A DNA stretch of 64,000 nt from Neobacillus rhizosphaerae (GTDB lineage Bacteria; Bacillota; Bacilli; Bacillales; Cytobacillaceae). This document shows, piece by piece, positions 34,996-44,852 of the stretch. Where the stretch lies: NCBI RefSeq assembly GCF_937468385.1, contig NZ_CALBWS010000005.1:62001-126000 (forward strand), read 5' to 3'. Position 1 is the first letter of the stretch, and each line of letters opens with the position of its first letter. The position numbers and the translations under genes were made by a program. The notes beneath the pieces were generated by a model, which saw only the letters and a program-made list of their open reading frames with translations, was not told the origin of the DNA and ran no database searches.

Positions 34996-37900
34996 ATGAA
35001 AAGAAAACAACGTCGATGGTTATCGATTCTACTCACAGCCATTCTAGTATTGCCGTTGCTCATGCAACCGCAAATGAATGCGAACGCTGAAACAAAAGGA
35101 GTAAGTGTTTCAGCCAAGGATGAGCTACCAACACCAAAGCAAAAAGTAACGAATTCGTTGTACAAGCAATTTGAAGACCAAGATAAAGTAACCTTTCTCA
35201 TCAAAATGAAAGAGCAGGTGGATGCTGCTAAAGTTGCAAAGGCGGCTGAGGATAAAGCCAAGCTGCAGAAGGCGACACCTGCAAAAACAAAATCATTAAA
35301 GCGAAACACAATTGTTTCCGAGTTAAAAGCAACGGCACAGGAAACACAGACTGACGTGTTAGCGTTTCTTGAAGAGCAAGTGAAGGCTGGAAAGGCCAAG
35401 GATGTTCATTCCTACTATATCGTGAATGCGATTGCGGTTACAGGAACGCAAGAGGTAATGGAAAAAGCAGCAGCTTTTCTAGAGGTTGAAAAAATCCTCC
35501 CGAACGAAACAAGACAATTGTTCGTTCCGGAAAAATCCGCAGGTACAGCTGTACAAGAACCGGCAGCAGGAACCAATTCGATCGAATGGAATATTGATCG
35601 TGTAGGAGCCCCTGCAGTTTGGGAAATGGGGATTGATGGCAGCGGGGTTGTCATTGGTTCGATTGATACCGGAGTGCAATGGAATCATCCAGCATTAAAG
35701 GAAAAATATCGCGGTTATAATCCAGCAACAGGTCAAGCGGATAATACGTATAGCTGGTTTGATGCAACTCGTGGTCAAACTACACCATATGATGATCACG
35801 GGCATGGAACACATACAACAGGAACAATGGTTGGTTCAGAGCCGAATGGTTCCAATATCATCGGTGTCGCACCAGGTGCAAAGTGGATTGCAGTAAAAGC
35901 ATTCACGGCAGCTGGTGGCACGGATGCAGATTTATTAGAAGCTGGTGATTGGATGATTGCCCCGGGTGGAAACCCTGATATGGCACCAGATGTCATCAAT
36001 AATTCATGGGGTGGAGGCCCTGGGCTTGATGAGTGGTACCGTCCGATGGTTCAGGCGTGGAAAGCGGCAGAAATCTTCCCGGAATTCTCTGCAGGAAATA
36101 CAAACTTAAGTAATCCTGGCGGCCCTGGTTCTATTGCGAATCCGGCAAACTACCCGGAAGCATTTGCAACAGGAGCTACAGATATTAACAATAAACTCGG
36201 AAGCTTTTCCTTACTTGGACCATCTCCATATGGGGAAATCAAACCTGAAATTGCTGCACCTGGTGTAAATATTCGTTCTTCCGTCCCTGGTGGCACTTAT
36301 GAAGGCGGATGGAATGGAACCTCAATGGCGGGTCCGCATGTATCAGCGGCAGTTGCCTTGTTGAAGCAAGCAAATGCAAGCTTAACGGTTGATGATTTAG
36401 AAAGAATTTTAGAAACATCAGCTATTCCTTTAACAGACAGCAAATATCCGGAATCACCAAATAATGGTTATGGCTCAGGATTATTGAATGTATTTGATGC
36501 CGTATCTTCTGTTGTTTCTGGTTTAGGGAAACTAAAAGGCCAGGTAACGAAAGAAGGAACCGACAGTGAAGCACCGGTGTTAACACATTCCCAACCTGCC
36601 ACGGTTTTTGCAGGAATGCCGTTAACGTTAGAAGCTTCAGCTGCCGATAATATTAGTGTAACAAATGTATCGCTCCAATATCAAAAGCAAGATGGTTCAT
36701 GGACTACTGTGGCTGCACAGCGGATTAGCGGCGATTACAAAAATGGAACGTACCGCGTGAATATTCCTGGTGCAGAGATTTCAGGCAATGCTTTCGTATA
36801 TAAGTGGAAAGCTCTTGATTTCGGTGGAAATGAATCTGTTAGTGAACATAGGGTCACTGTTCTTCCAGGGATTACAGTAGGCTATGTTGCTGATTTTGAA
36901 AGTAATCCTAATGGCTGGACTTCTTACGGTGCCAACAATTCTTGGCAGTGGGGTAAGCCAACTAACGGTCCTGGAGCAGCTTTTTCCGGTGAAAAAGTAT
37001 ATGCGACAAATCTAACTGGAAATTATGATAGTAAAGCAAACGCTTCATTACAGATGCCGCCAATTGATTTGCCCGAAGGAAACAGTTATCTCCAATTTAA
37101 GCAATGGTATGAGCTTGAAAAAAACTATGATTATGGGCATGTATTTGTTTCAACAGACGGTGTGAACTGGGTTCAAAAGCTTCGCGTTAATAATCTGTCA
37201 AATGGCTGGATTGACGGTGAAGTGAATTTAAGTGAATATGCTGGCCAAAGAATTTATGTAGCTTTCAACATCACAACTGATGGCAGTGTGACAAAGCAAG
37301 GCTGGTATATTGATGATGTTCGTTTAACAAATGCACCACTTGCTGTATCACAAAAAACAGAGGTGGACGTCACAACTGAAAATGATGAGTCTGAAGCAGC
37401 TTCTGTTAAAAAAGAAAAGGTCAATCCGGATAAGTTAACTATGATGAGGCCTGAGGTGAAAAAGGAAGTAAGCACTGAAAAGGCTGCTCCAATGCAATTA
37501 CCTATGCAGGCTCAAGTAACGGTTGTGGAATCCGGTCGTTCTGTAACCACTAATCCGGCAAATGGAAGCTTTGAGATGACACATGCAGCAGGAACATTTA
37601 CGGTCATTGCTGAAAGCTATGGCTATCACTCGCAAACTAAATCAGTAACGATTGCACAGGACGGAGAAGCAACAGCGAACTTTACACTTCAGGAAAAGGC
37701 GAAGGGAACTGTTTCAGGAACGATCAAGAATAAGGCATCAGGACAGCCAGTTGCTGGGGCGACTGTATATGTTATTGAAGATGCAGCCGTTCAGCCTGTC
37801 CAAACGGATGAAAACGGACATTTTTCAATTACGGGCTATGAAGGTGACTATACTCTTAAAGTCATAGCACCACATTATTACAGTCAAGAAGCGACGATTA

Positions 37901-39288
37901 AACTAAAAGGGAACATTCAGCAGAATTTTGATATTAAGCCTTTTATTGGTTTCCCAGGTGAAATCGGTTATGACGATGGCACAGCAGAAAACGCGCGAGC
38001 TTTTTACGATGCCGGAAATGGTTGGGCTGTAAAAATGTCATTAGCAAAAGGGCAGAAAAAGGCATTAGTGACAGGCGGCTTGTTCCGCTTCTGGACTTCA
38101 GAATGGCCAGTTCCAGGCGGCACTGCCTTCAAAGTAGCCGTATATGATGCTTCAGGTCCTGAAGGTGCACCTGGTAAAAAACTAGCCGGTCCATTTGATG
38201 CTACTGCACTTCGAAATGGTCAGTGGACAAAAGTGGATATGAACAGCCATGGTATCCTTGTTGAAGGAGATTTCTATATCGTCTACATCCAAGCTGATGT
38301 AAATACGAAAGCACCTGGTCTGGGAACAGATGAGAATGGGCCAAATGCGAAGCGAAGCTGGCAGCTTGTTGGTGGCGCATGGACACCTTCTCCAGAAGCT
38401 GAGGGTAACTATATGATTCGTGCCGTGGTTGATTATGAAGTAACAGAACCATCGATTACCTCTCCTGTTGATGGAACGTTCACCAACGTTGAAACAGTAA
38501 CTGTGAAAGGTGAAGCTGCACCAACGACAAAGGTTCATATATTTAATAAAGGCGTAGAAGTTGCGGCTGTTGATACAAAGGATGATGGCAGCTATTCTGT
38601 TGACGTGAAACTCAATAAGGGTGAGAACCAATTAACGGCAAAAGCATCTACAGCACAAGGGATGACGGATGCTTCCGCACCTGTAAATGTAACCTATGAT
38701 GCCGATGCGCCGGAGTTAACGATTGGTTCGCCAACTGATGGAAGTAAATTGAATAAAGAAACCGTCACCGTTACTGGAACAGTCGCAGATAATTATTTAA
38801 ATTTTGTCCTTGTCAATGGAACAACAGCAAAAGTTGAAAATGGAACCTATTCCGCCAGAATTATTCTGGATGAAGGAATCAATCAAATCAAGGTTTTGGC
38901 CAAGGATAAGGCAGGAAACACGACGGAAAAATCGTTAAAAGTTGACGTGAAATACACGCCACCATTGATTAAAAATGTAAAACCTTCTGAAGATAAGGAA
39001 TTGAAGAAGGGTGAAAGTGTAAAGATTGAGTTTACAAGTGAGCCTGGTTTGAAAGCATCTTTCTTCATCCATATGCCGCTGACACAATCGAAAACATTAC
39101 AATTAGCGAATGCAACAGAGCTTCCAATGATGGAGGTTTCACCGGGATATTATGTCGGATATTACACCGCTACGAAGGATATGATAGCCGACGGTGCCAT
39201 CATTGAGGTGAAGGCTGTGGATTCCTATGGCAATGAGTCAAGACAAACAGCTGACGGAAAATTGTATATTAATGTAAAGAAAAAGTAA
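34996..39288 (+). CDS. bpr: Bacillopeptidase F (secreted subtilisin-family protease)
   Basis: A 1430-residue exported serine protease, almost the length of Bacillus subtilis Bpr and similar throughout as remembered. Signal peptide residues 1-31 (MKRKQRRWLS...NANA), an inhibitor-like propeptide to about 195, and the S8 catalytic domain with Asp in GSIDTGVQWNHP, His in DDHGHGTHTTGTM and Ser in NGTSMAGPHVSA. A MAM-like/jelly-roll region follows (FESNPNGW...GWYIDDVRL), then carboxypeptidase-regulatory repeats (SGTIKNKASGQPVAGATVYV) and bacterial Ig-like repeats (ITSPVDGTFTNVETVTVKG). No sortase motif. GGGGGTAAGAGG precedes the ATG. It degrades extracellular protein in stationary phase. Confidence 0.97.
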   Translation: MKRKQRRWLSILLTAILVLPLLMQPQMNANAETKGVSVSAKDELPTPKQKVTNSLYKQFEDQDKVTFLIKMKEQVDAAKVAKAAEDKAKLQKATPAKTKSLKRNTIVSELKATAQETQTDVLAFLEEQVKAGKAKDVHSYYIVNAIAVTGTQEVMEKAAAFLEVEKILPNETRQLFVPEKSAGTAVQEPAAGTNSIEWNIDRVGAPAVWEMGIDGSGVVIGSIDTGVQWNHPALKEKYRGYNPATGQADNTYSWFDATRGQTTPYDDHGHGTHTTGTMVGSEPNGSNIIGVAPGAKWIAVKAFTAAGGTDADLLEAGDWMIAPGGNPDMAPDVINNSWGGGPGLDEWYRPMVQAWKAAEIFPEFSAGNTNLSNPGGPGSIANPANYPEAFATGATDINNKLGSFSLLGPSPYGEIKPEIAAPGVNIRSSVPGGTYEGGWNGTSMAGPHVSAAVALLKQANASLTVDDLERILETSAIPLTDSKYPESPNNGYGSGLLNVFDAVSSVVSGLGKLKGQVTKEGTDSEAPVLTHSQPATVFAGMPLTLEASAADNISVTNVSLQYQKQDGSWTTVAAQRISGDYKNGTYRVNIPGAEISGNAFVYKWKALDFGGNESVSEHRVTVLPGITVGYVADFESNPNGWTSYGANNSWQWGKPTNGPGAAFSGEKVYATNLTGNYDSKANASLQMPPIDLPEGNSYLQFKQWYELEKNYDYGHVFVSTDGVNWVQKLRVNNLSNGWIDGEVNLSEYAGQRIYVAFNITTDGSVTKQGWYIDDVRLTNAPLAVSQKTEVDVTTENDESEAASVKKEKVNPDKLTMMRPEVKKEVSTEKAAPMQLPMQAQVTVVESGRSVTTNPANGSFEMTHAAGTFTVIAESYGYHSQTKSVTIAQDGEATANFTLQEKAKGTVSGTIKNKASGQPVAGATVYVIEDAAVQPVQTDENGHFSITGYEGDYTLKVIAPHYYSQEATIKLKGNIQQNFDIKPFIGFPGEIGYDDGTAENARAFYDAGNGWAVKMSLAKGQKKALVTGGLFRFWTSEWPVPGGTAFKVAVYDASGPEGAPGKKLAGPFDATALRNGQWTKVDMNSHGILVEGDFYIVYIQADVNTKAPGLGTDENGPNAKRSWQLVGGAWTPSPEAEGNYMIRAVVDYEVTEPSITSPVDGTFTNVETVTVKGEAAPTTKVHIFNKGVEVAAVDTKDDGSYSVDVKLNKGENQLTAKASTAQGMTDASAPVNVTYDADAPELTIGSPTDGSKLNKETVTVTGTVADNYLNFVLVNGTTAKVENGTYSARIILDEGINQIKVLAKDKAGNTTEKSLKVDVKYTPPLIKNVKPSEDKELKKGESVKIEFTSEPGLKASFFIHMPLTQSKTLQLANATELPMMEVSPGYYVGYYTATKDMIADGAIIEVKAVDSYGNESRQTADGKLYINVKKK

Positions 39289-39315
39289 TAAAGGAAAGTT
39301 AGCATCATTTATATC

Positions 39316-39357
39316 AAAAGGAGCTCTCCACTTTTTGTGGCAGTGCTCCTTTTTTTA
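39316..39357 (+). terminator. Intrinsic terminator after bpr
   Basis: AAAAGGAGC pairs with GCTCCTTTT; CCAC/GTGG pair inside; T-run follows. The rest of the 39289-39643 gap shows nothing else. Confidence 0.9.
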
Positions 39358-39643
39358 TATTTTGAAGTCGTTCGATAATAAGCAATTTACTATCCACATC
39401 AGTGAAATATTTACTAATAATCAGTTTTTTAAAATTAATGAACTTGGTTTTCAATAAACTATCGAATAGTCCGAAAATAGTCAGGAATTAATAAAAAATA
39501 CCAAAAATAAGGGCCATCTGAATCAGGTGTTCTTAGGTGAATAGCATCGTTTTTTAGTGGGAGAGTAGAAAACGGCCAAAAAATGTCTAATTACCTCGAA
39601 TGCTGTTCATGAACATTACGATGAGATGAAAGGGGGTGACATC

Positions 39644-40528
39644 TTGCACTTCCGCTATATTCTTATAACAGGTCTTATGGTTGGAGCAGCCGTGTTTTTA
39701 CCGGACAATGCCTTTGCCGAAAAGAACGAACTAAGTGGACAGCAGCATTCTCAAAACGCGTCTGTACAAGCTAATATTTCAGTAAAAACAGATAACAGAG
39801 CTGTACAAACTAACGTTCCAGCAAAAGCTGAAAATACAAAATCCCTGAAAAATACTGCGGTGATACCTGAACCTGCTGTTAAAAATCAAGCTAGGGGAAA
39901 ACAGACGGCATCTAACAATTCTATTCAACGTGCAGCTTCCCAAAAATCTGCTGCAGCAGCGCGAGAATTGCCGGAGCAGGCAAAGGGTAACATGCAGTCT
40001 GCACTAAAAAAGGCAGAGAAGGCCGACAAAACTCCCGAGTCTGAAAAAGCGGCCGCTCGACAGGAAAATCATAAAGGGTTAGGAAAGAATAAGCCTGCTC
40101 CTAAAAATGAAGCTGGGGATTCTGATTCCCTACCTAATACTATTATTGAAGTAAAAAACAAAGTCCAATCAGCGGGATTGGTCAAGGGATTCGAACCTAA
40201 CTTGTCGATTTCAAAAAAGGAAGATAGTTTTGAACTCATTGTACCAGAGTCGCGAAAACAGGGACAGGTCCCAGCTAGTCAGGGAGAAATTCCAAAGATG
40301 AGCCTGGAGATTAACCCAACGCAAAGGACGAACAGTTCTGGGGGTCAATCTAATGATCGAATCAGCAGCGGAATAAGCACAATAAGCTTGATGGACAAAT
40401 GGTTTGAATGGAACAAATATTATGAAATCAAACTTGTCCAGCCTTACCTCTCTCGAGATGCATTTTTAAATAACCAATGGGTGAATGCGCCGCCTGCACC
40501 ACCACCGCAGGAAGCTCCTTTTTTATAA
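39644..40528 (+). CDS. Secreted low-complexity protein
   Basis: An unrecognised protein of 294 residues. The N-terminus (MHFRYILITGLMVGAAVFLP...AFA) is a signal peptide cleaved after AFA. The rest is Ala-, Lys-, Gln- and Asn-rich and probably disordered, with a repeat-like SVQANISVK/AVQTNVPAK pair near the start and a more ordered C-terminus (MDKWFEWNKYYEIKLVQPYL) ending in a proline-rich APPAPPPQEAPFL. TTG 39644 follows AAAGGGGGTG; the ATG at 39626 overlaps that site. It lies 57 bases before the next secreted protein, so they are likely one operon. Confidence 0.7.
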   Translation: MHFRYILITGLMVGAAVFLPDNAFAEKNELSGQQHSQNASVQANISVKTDNRAVQTNVPAKAENTKSLKNTAVIPEPAVKNQARGKQTASNNSIQRAASQKSAAAARELPEQAKGNMQSALKKAEKADKTPESEKAAARQENHKGLGKNKPAPKNEAGDSDSLPNTIIEVKNKVQSAGLVKGFEPNLSISKKEDSFELIVPESRKQGQVPASQGEIPKMSLEINPTQRTNSSGGQSNDRISSGISTISLMDKWFEWNKYYEIKLVQPYLSRDAFLNNQWVNAPPAPPPQEAPFL

Positions 40529-40585
40529 ACCGTTTACCGCAGCTAAAAGCCACGGAACACGATAATAAAAGGAGCGAATTAAATT

Positions 40586-41938
40586 ATGAAACATTATCTT
40601 AACATGAATAAAGTTGTTAAATCTTTAGTACTGGCTGGTGCATTGTCTTTTGGAATTTTTGCGGGAGGCCATTTTACTGAAGCAGCCGGCCCTGATAAGG
40701 AAAAAGCAGAACATACAGTTCAAGTAAAAAGTGCTAATAGCGTTAAGGCTAACGAAAAGGCAAAGCCTGCCGTTCCTGCAGCACCAGCTGTAAAAGTACA
40801 GCCTAAGGTAGAAGCAAAAGTAATAGTGAAGCCTAAAGAAGAAAAGGTTAACAAATCACAGGCGAGTGTGCATGCCAGTGAGACAGCAAAAATGCATGCT
40901 GCTCCAAATTCAGCGGTTCACGGTAAGGGTGAACAGGCTCAAGAAGTGGTAACGGAAGAGGAAATAACTGAAGAAACTCCAGTTCAAGAACCTGCAGCAG
41001 AAGTGGTTGCTGATGTTCATACTGAAGTAACCAATGATACAGAATCTGAAACGAAAGAAACAGCTGCTCTTGAAAACGATGTTGCTGTAAAAGTTGACGA
41101 TGATGAAGTGGCAGTTAAAGAAGATGAAAAAACTGCAAATCTTGATTCTGAATCTGCAGTAAAAAATGAGGATAAAGAAGATGCTTCTGATGATTCAGAT
41201 TCTGATTCCAATTCCAAGAAACTCAATTTTGTTACTGATGCAGTAGTAAAAACAAATGAGGACGATGAAGCGGATGCTCCTGAAGCAGATGCTGAGAAAG
41301 AAGCAAAGGTAAATCCTTCTGCTGCTAACAAAGCAAAATCTCAAGCGAGTGTACATGCAAGTGAGGCTGCAAAAGCTCATGCCGCAGCAAACTCCGCTGT
41401 CCTAGCTGGCAAAGAAGTTTCTGAAGATGTAGTAACTGAAGAAGCTGAAAAGGTAACTGAGGAAACTGCAGTAGTGACAGAAGAAGTTACTGAAGTAGCA
41501 GCTGAAGAAACTACAGACGAAGCAACTAAAGTTGAATCTGAAGAAGCAACAAAAGAAGTAGCAGCTGTAGAAAACGCTGAAGAAACTGTGAAGGTAAATC
41601 CTTCTGCTGCTAACAAAGCAAAATCTCAAGCGAGTGTACATGCAAGTGAGGCTGCAAAAGCTCATGCCGCAGCAAACTCTGCTGTCCTAGCTGGCGAAGA
41701 AGTTTCTGAAGATGTAGTAACTGAAGAAGCTGAAAAGGTAACTGAGGAAACTACGGAAGTGACAGACGAAAGTACTGAAGTAGTAACTGAAAAAACAACA
41801 GAAGACCAAGTTACTGAAGTAGCAGCTGAAGAAACTACAGACGAAGCAACTAAAGTTGAATCTGAAGAAGCAACAAAAGAAGTAGCAGCTGTAGAAAACG
41901 CTGAAGAAACTACTGTTGAAGCCGCAATAAAAGAATAA
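40586..41938 (+). CDS. Secreted acidic repeat protein
   Basis: An unrecognised 450-residue exported protein. The signal peptide (VVKSLVLAGALSFGIFAGGHFTEAA) is followed by a Glu/Thr/Val/Ala-rich acidic sequence. A module of about 30 residues, KSQASVHASEAAKAHAAANS and flanks, occurs three times: a diverged copy near residue 90 and two nearly identical ones near 250 and 345, each followed by a Glu/Thr-rich spacer. There is no LPXTG motif or other wall anchor. Downstream of bpr and next to a polysaccharide deacetylase, it may be a matrix or surface protein; function unknown. The DNA repeat indicates recent duplication, so copy number may vary. Confidence 0.75.
   Translation: MKHYLNMNKVVKSLVLAGALSFGIFAGGHFTEAAGPDKEKAEHTVQVKSANSVKANEKAKPAVPAAPAVKVQPKVEAKVIVKPKEEKVNKSQASVHASETAKMHAAPNSAVHGKGEQAQEVVTEEEITEETPVQEPAAEVVADVHTEVTNDTESETKETAALENDVAVKVDDDEVAVKEDEKTANLDSESAVKNEDKEDASDDSDSDSNSKKLNFVTDAVVKTNEDDEADAPEADAEKEAKVNPSAANKAKSQASVHASEAAKAHAAANSAVLAGKEVSEDVVTEEAEKVTEETAVVTEEVTEVAAEETTDEATKVESEEATKEVAAVENAEETVKVNPSAANKAKSQASVHASEAAKAHAAANSAVLAGEEVSEDVVTEEAEKVTEETTEVTDESTEVVTEKTTEDQVTEVAAEETTDEATKVESEEATKEVAAVENAEETTVEAAIKE
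41306..41914 (+). repeat. Two-copy in-frame tandem duplication, 285-bp offset
   Basis: The segment starting AAGGTAAATCCTTCTGCTGC at 41306 recurs at 41591 almost base for base. The offset of 285 bases is 95 codons. The second copy carries a short insertion in the Glu/Thr spacer near 41775-41815. Confidence 0.9.
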
Positions 41939-41953
41939 TCAACTTTCCAAAAG

Positions 41954-41981
41954 AAACCGAGGGAATTTTCCTTCGGTTTTT
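41954..41981 (+). terminator. Intrinsic terminator after the repeat protein gene
   Basis: AAACCGA/TCGGTTT with inner GGGAA/TTTCC and a following TT run. Confidence 0.8.
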
Positions 41982-41987
41982 CTTGGC

Positions 41988-42125
41988 CGATAGGAAAGTA
42001 TAACTTTCTATCAGGCATAAGTGCAACTACGCCTCTATCTTCGCCCTTAGGGGCTCGCCAATCGGCGAGTTTTCTTTAGCAAATCAGAATTAATATCCAT
42101 AAATTCTGAACGTATAAGTGCACTA
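41988..42125. repeat. Bacillaceae dispersed intergenic repeat, copy 1
   Basis: Contains GTGCAACTACGCCT and GCCAATCGGCGAG, both also found with small changes near 53120-53165. The pattern is that of the widespread non-coding Bacillaceae repeats. A GAAAGT-TA-ACTTTC palindrome lies at its edge. Confidence 0.6.
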
Positions 42126-42196
42126 AGAAGGACTTCAATCAATTCTGAAATATTCGAAATGAAGTAAAAAAACCGGACCGTGTCAAAGAGCTTTCG

Positions 42197-42352
42197 TTAT
42201 TTTTTTACTCGATAGGCTCTCCGCTCGGCATATTCTGAACAAGGAATGCAGACCTTGATTACCCTTCCTTTGTCATCGATGTATTTTCTTAGAGGCTTTA
42301 CTTTCCGTTTACAGATTATGCATTTATTATTTAAAAATTCAAAGAATGACAT
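42197..42352 (-). CDS. Small zinc-ribbon protein (51 residues)
   Basis: An ORF too short for most gene callers. ATG 42352 follows AGGGGG; stop TAA at 42197-42199. The protein begins MSFFEFLNNKCIICKRKV and has two CxxC pairs, CIIC at residues 11-14 and CIPC near residues 35-38, with a basic linker and a basic tail (EYAERRAYRVKK). Two CxxC pairs separated by about 20 residues fit a zinc ribbon. It is encoded opposite to its neighbours. Function unknown; a nucleic-acid or protein-binding role is possible. Confidence 0.65.
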   Translation of the reverse strand: MSFFEFLNNKCIICKRKVKPLRKYIDDKGRVIKVCIPCSEYAERRAYRVKK

Positions 42353-42647
42353 AATAATCCCCCTAAAACCGCTAGATTGAAATCTCTCAATATATTATTC
42401 TGAAACATCAATACCGTACCATATTGGAATCAAGATGTTAACCGGGATACTAACAGATAGGACGTGACTGACGGGCAAACCATCAACGTCAAAGATTCTT
42501 GTCTGCTGAGCCAGAGATGTGGTCGAAGATGAAATGACATAAATGGTAAATTGAACAATATCTCAACATAGTAATCATCATAATGGTGCAGATTATAAAG
42601 ACTTACATTCTCGGTAAGAAAAGGATTGATAAAGGGGATTTAAAGTG

Positions 42648-43364
42648 ATGAAATGGGTGCTCTTCGTTATTGTATTCATCTGTTTCTATACCAATATCTA
42701 CACGAATGCAAATGCAGGGATGATCAAGCGAAAGCAGGTAGAGCCAACCGGGCAGGTTGTTTGGGATGTCACTACTAAGAAAAAGGTCATCGCTTTAACG
42801 TTTGACGATGGACCAAATCCTATCTATACACCACAGGTTCTGGCTGTCTTGGAAAAGTATAATGCCAACGCAACGTTTTTCCAGATTGGAAATCGAATGG
42901 AGCGTTATCCGGAGGTTGTCCAACAAGTTGTCGAGGCCGGTAATGAATTGGGCAATCATTCGATGACACATCCGTATGAAAATAAAGTTGGCTTTCAACA
43001 GATGCACTTTGAAATCATTCAGGCTGAACGTATTATCCAAAAGTACCAGCCAAACCATCCTAAGTTGTTCCGGCCCCCAGGAGGATATTTAGACAATGAC
43101 TTACTACAGGAGGCAAAAAGACAAGGATACAAAGTCGTGCTTTGGTCCTATCATCAGGAATTAAAGGATTGGTCCCTACCTGGTGCACCAGTCATTGCCA
43201 ATCATGTCATTCGGCATGCCAGGAATGGGGACATTATTCTCCTGCATGATGGCGGCGGCGACCGAAGTCAAACTGTCGAGGCTTTAAAAATTTTTCTGCC
43301 TGCCCTTAAGGAAAAAGGGTATCAATTTGTAACTGTATCGGAGCTGCTTTCTAATAAAGAATAA
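42648..43364 (+). CDS. Polysaccharide deacetylase (NodB domain), exported
   Basis: A 238-residue carbohydrate esterase family 4 protein that removes N-acetyl groups from peptidoglycan or another glucosamine polymer outside the cell. A signal peptide covers the first 23 residues (ending NANA). The metal site is formed by TFDDGPNP (DD) and HSMTHPY (two His); RPPGGYLD and LHDGGGDRSQTV complete the family motifs. The start is ATG 42648 or GTG 42645, both behind AAAGGGGA. It follows the exoprotein group but has its own promoter region. Confidence 0.93.
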   Translation: MKWVLFVIVFICFYTNIYTNANAGMIKRKQVEPTGQVVWDVTTKKKVIALTFDDGPNPIYTPQVLAVLEKYNANATFFQIGNRMERYPEVVQQVVEAGNELGNHSMTHPYENKVGFQQMHFEIIQAERIIQKYQPNHPKLFRPPGGYLDNDLLQEAKRQGYKVVLWSYHQELKDWSLPGAPVIANHVIRHARNGDIILLHDGGGDRSQTVEALKIFLPALKEKGYQFVTVSELLSNKE

Positions 43365-43471
43365 TTCTGGGTGCCGTTCCCAAGGGTTTTATCAGCGAAT
43401 CTAAAGGAATGGTCAGTTCGTACTTAAATCTCAATATAAAGCAGCATCTTTAGGAAGGGGCCATAAAAAGT

Positions 43472-43525
43472 AAAAGGGCTGACCCCAAAAGCATCAGACA
43501 ATGACTCTTGGGACAGCCTCTTTTT
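43472..43525. terminator. Bidirectional terminator between the deacetylase and glcF
   Basis: AAAAGGGCTGACCCCAAAAG pairs imperfectly with CTCTTGGGACAGCCTCTTTT. Its end touches the glcF stop codon. Confidence 0.7.
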
Positions 43526-44852
43526 ATGCTTGTTTTACAGCCTCAATTAATAGGTCCACAATATGAACCCCTCTCATTTTTGAAGATAGCCCTTCTCTTT
43601 CAATCCCTAGCTGCATTTGCAACAGACAGCCAGGGTTTGCTGTGACAATTGTGGTGGCATGGGAAGATTTCGCTTGAACCATTTTGTAGTCGAGCATCAC
43701 CATCGACATTTCTGACTCAACAATATTATAAATTCCGGCAGAGCCGCAGCAGCGGTCAGCATCTTTCATTTCATTATATTCCGCTCCTTCAATCGCTCGG
43801 AGAAGAACTCGTGGCGCGGATGCTGTTTTCATCACATTTCTTAGATGGCAGGAATCCTGATAGGTGATAACCTGTGGCGGAAGCTCTAATTTCACCTTTT
43901 GATGAAAGTCGACTGCTACCAATACTTCGGAAATATCCTTTATCTTTTCCTTGAAATCTTTTGCCCGGTCTTTCCAATCAGGATCATCCTTCAGTAAATG
44001 ATCATAGTCGATTAGGAATGCGCCACAACCGCCGGCGTTGGTAATAATATAGTCCACGTTTAAGTTTTCGAAGGCGATGATATTTTTTTTAGCCAGATCC
44101 TTGGCAGTTTGTTTTTCACCGCTGTGTCCATGCAAGGCCCCACAGCATACTTGATTCTGTGGAATAACGACCTCACAGCCGGCTAATTGCAGCAGTTTCA
44201 TGGTGGCATCGTTTGTCTTAAGGAACATCGTATCCATTAAACAGCCGCTGAAAAAAGCTACCCGGTGAACTTTTTCAGCGATTGCCGGTAGATATTCAGG
44301 ACGATTTTTCATCTCTTTCATCGTCGGCACCTTAGGCAATACTTTTTCCATGGTAGCCAAACTTTCAGGTAAAAGTCCCAAAAAACCAATTTTTCGTGCA
44401 ATCGTTTGAATTCCGGAGCGTTGATAGAATCCCAGTAAGCCTACTGTCCCGCGCATCCGATTTGGGTGCGGAAATAATCCTTGAAAAACTGTTTTTCTGA
44501 CGATTCGTACTGGTAAAGAATGTTTCTTGTTTTGATTGATGATATCCCTGGCATCTTCTAATAAATGGCCATAATTCACACCAGAGGGGCAGACTGGTTC
44601 GCAGGCCCGGCAGCCGAGACAAAGTTCGAGTGAACGTTCAAAATCCTCATCCGGCTCAATCACCCCATCGACCACCGCCTTCATGAGGGCAATTCGACCT
44701 CTAGGGGAATGGGATTCTTTGTAGCCTGATTCAATATACGTTGGGCAAGTTGGCAGGCAAAAACCGCAACGCATACAGTTTAGCAAATCATCTTCGTTCA
44801 TTCGGGCTTTAAATTGCTCTTGGATCTTTTCTTGCTCTTTCATGGTTGTCAT
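43524..44852 (-). CDS. glcF: Glycolate oxidase iron-sulfur subunit
   Basis: A 442-residue GlcF-type protein. Two 4Fe-4S ferredoxin motifs lie at the N-terminus (CMRCGFCLPTCPTY near residue 26 and CLGCRACEPVCPSG near residue 77). Two cysteine-rich CCG domains follow (SGCLMD...CCGALHGHSG and DSCHLRN...CCGSAGIYN). It carries electrons from the flavin subunit, oxidising glycolate or a related 2-hydroxy acid to the keto acid. Its ATG overlaps the glcD stop (ATGA), so the two are translationally coupled. Confidence 0.94.
   Translation of the reverse strand: MTTMKEQEKIQEQFKARMNEDDLLNCMRCGFCLPTCPTYIESGYKESHSPRGRIALMKAVVDGVIEPDEDFERSLELCLGCRACEPVCPSGVNYGHLLEDARDIINQNKKHSLPVRIVRKTVFQGLFPHPNRMRGTVGLLGFYQRSGIQTIARKIGFLGLLPESLATMEKVLPKVPTMKEMKNRPEYLPAIAEKVHRVAFFSGCLMDTMFLKTNDATMKLLQLAGCEVVIPQNQVCCGALHGHSGEKQTAKDLAKKNIIAFENLNVDYIITNAGGCGAFLIDYDHLLKDDPDWKDRAKDFKEKIKDISEVLVAVDFHQKVKLELPPQVITYQDSCHLRNVMKTASAPRVLLRAIEGAEYNEMKDADRCCGSAGIYNIVESEMSMVMLDYKMVQAKSSHATTIVTANPGCLLQMQLGIEREGLSSKMRGVHIVDLLIEAVKQA

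Noticed and set aside
40586..41938. Sortase-anchored surface adhesin
   Set aside because: No LPXTG motif or C-terminal membrane helix is present; the protein ends VEAAIKE.
41017..42018. Several Ser/Val- or Cys/Phe-rich minus-strand frames
   Set aside because: They are antisense shadows of the Glu/Thr-rich repeat protein gene, with no ribosome sites.
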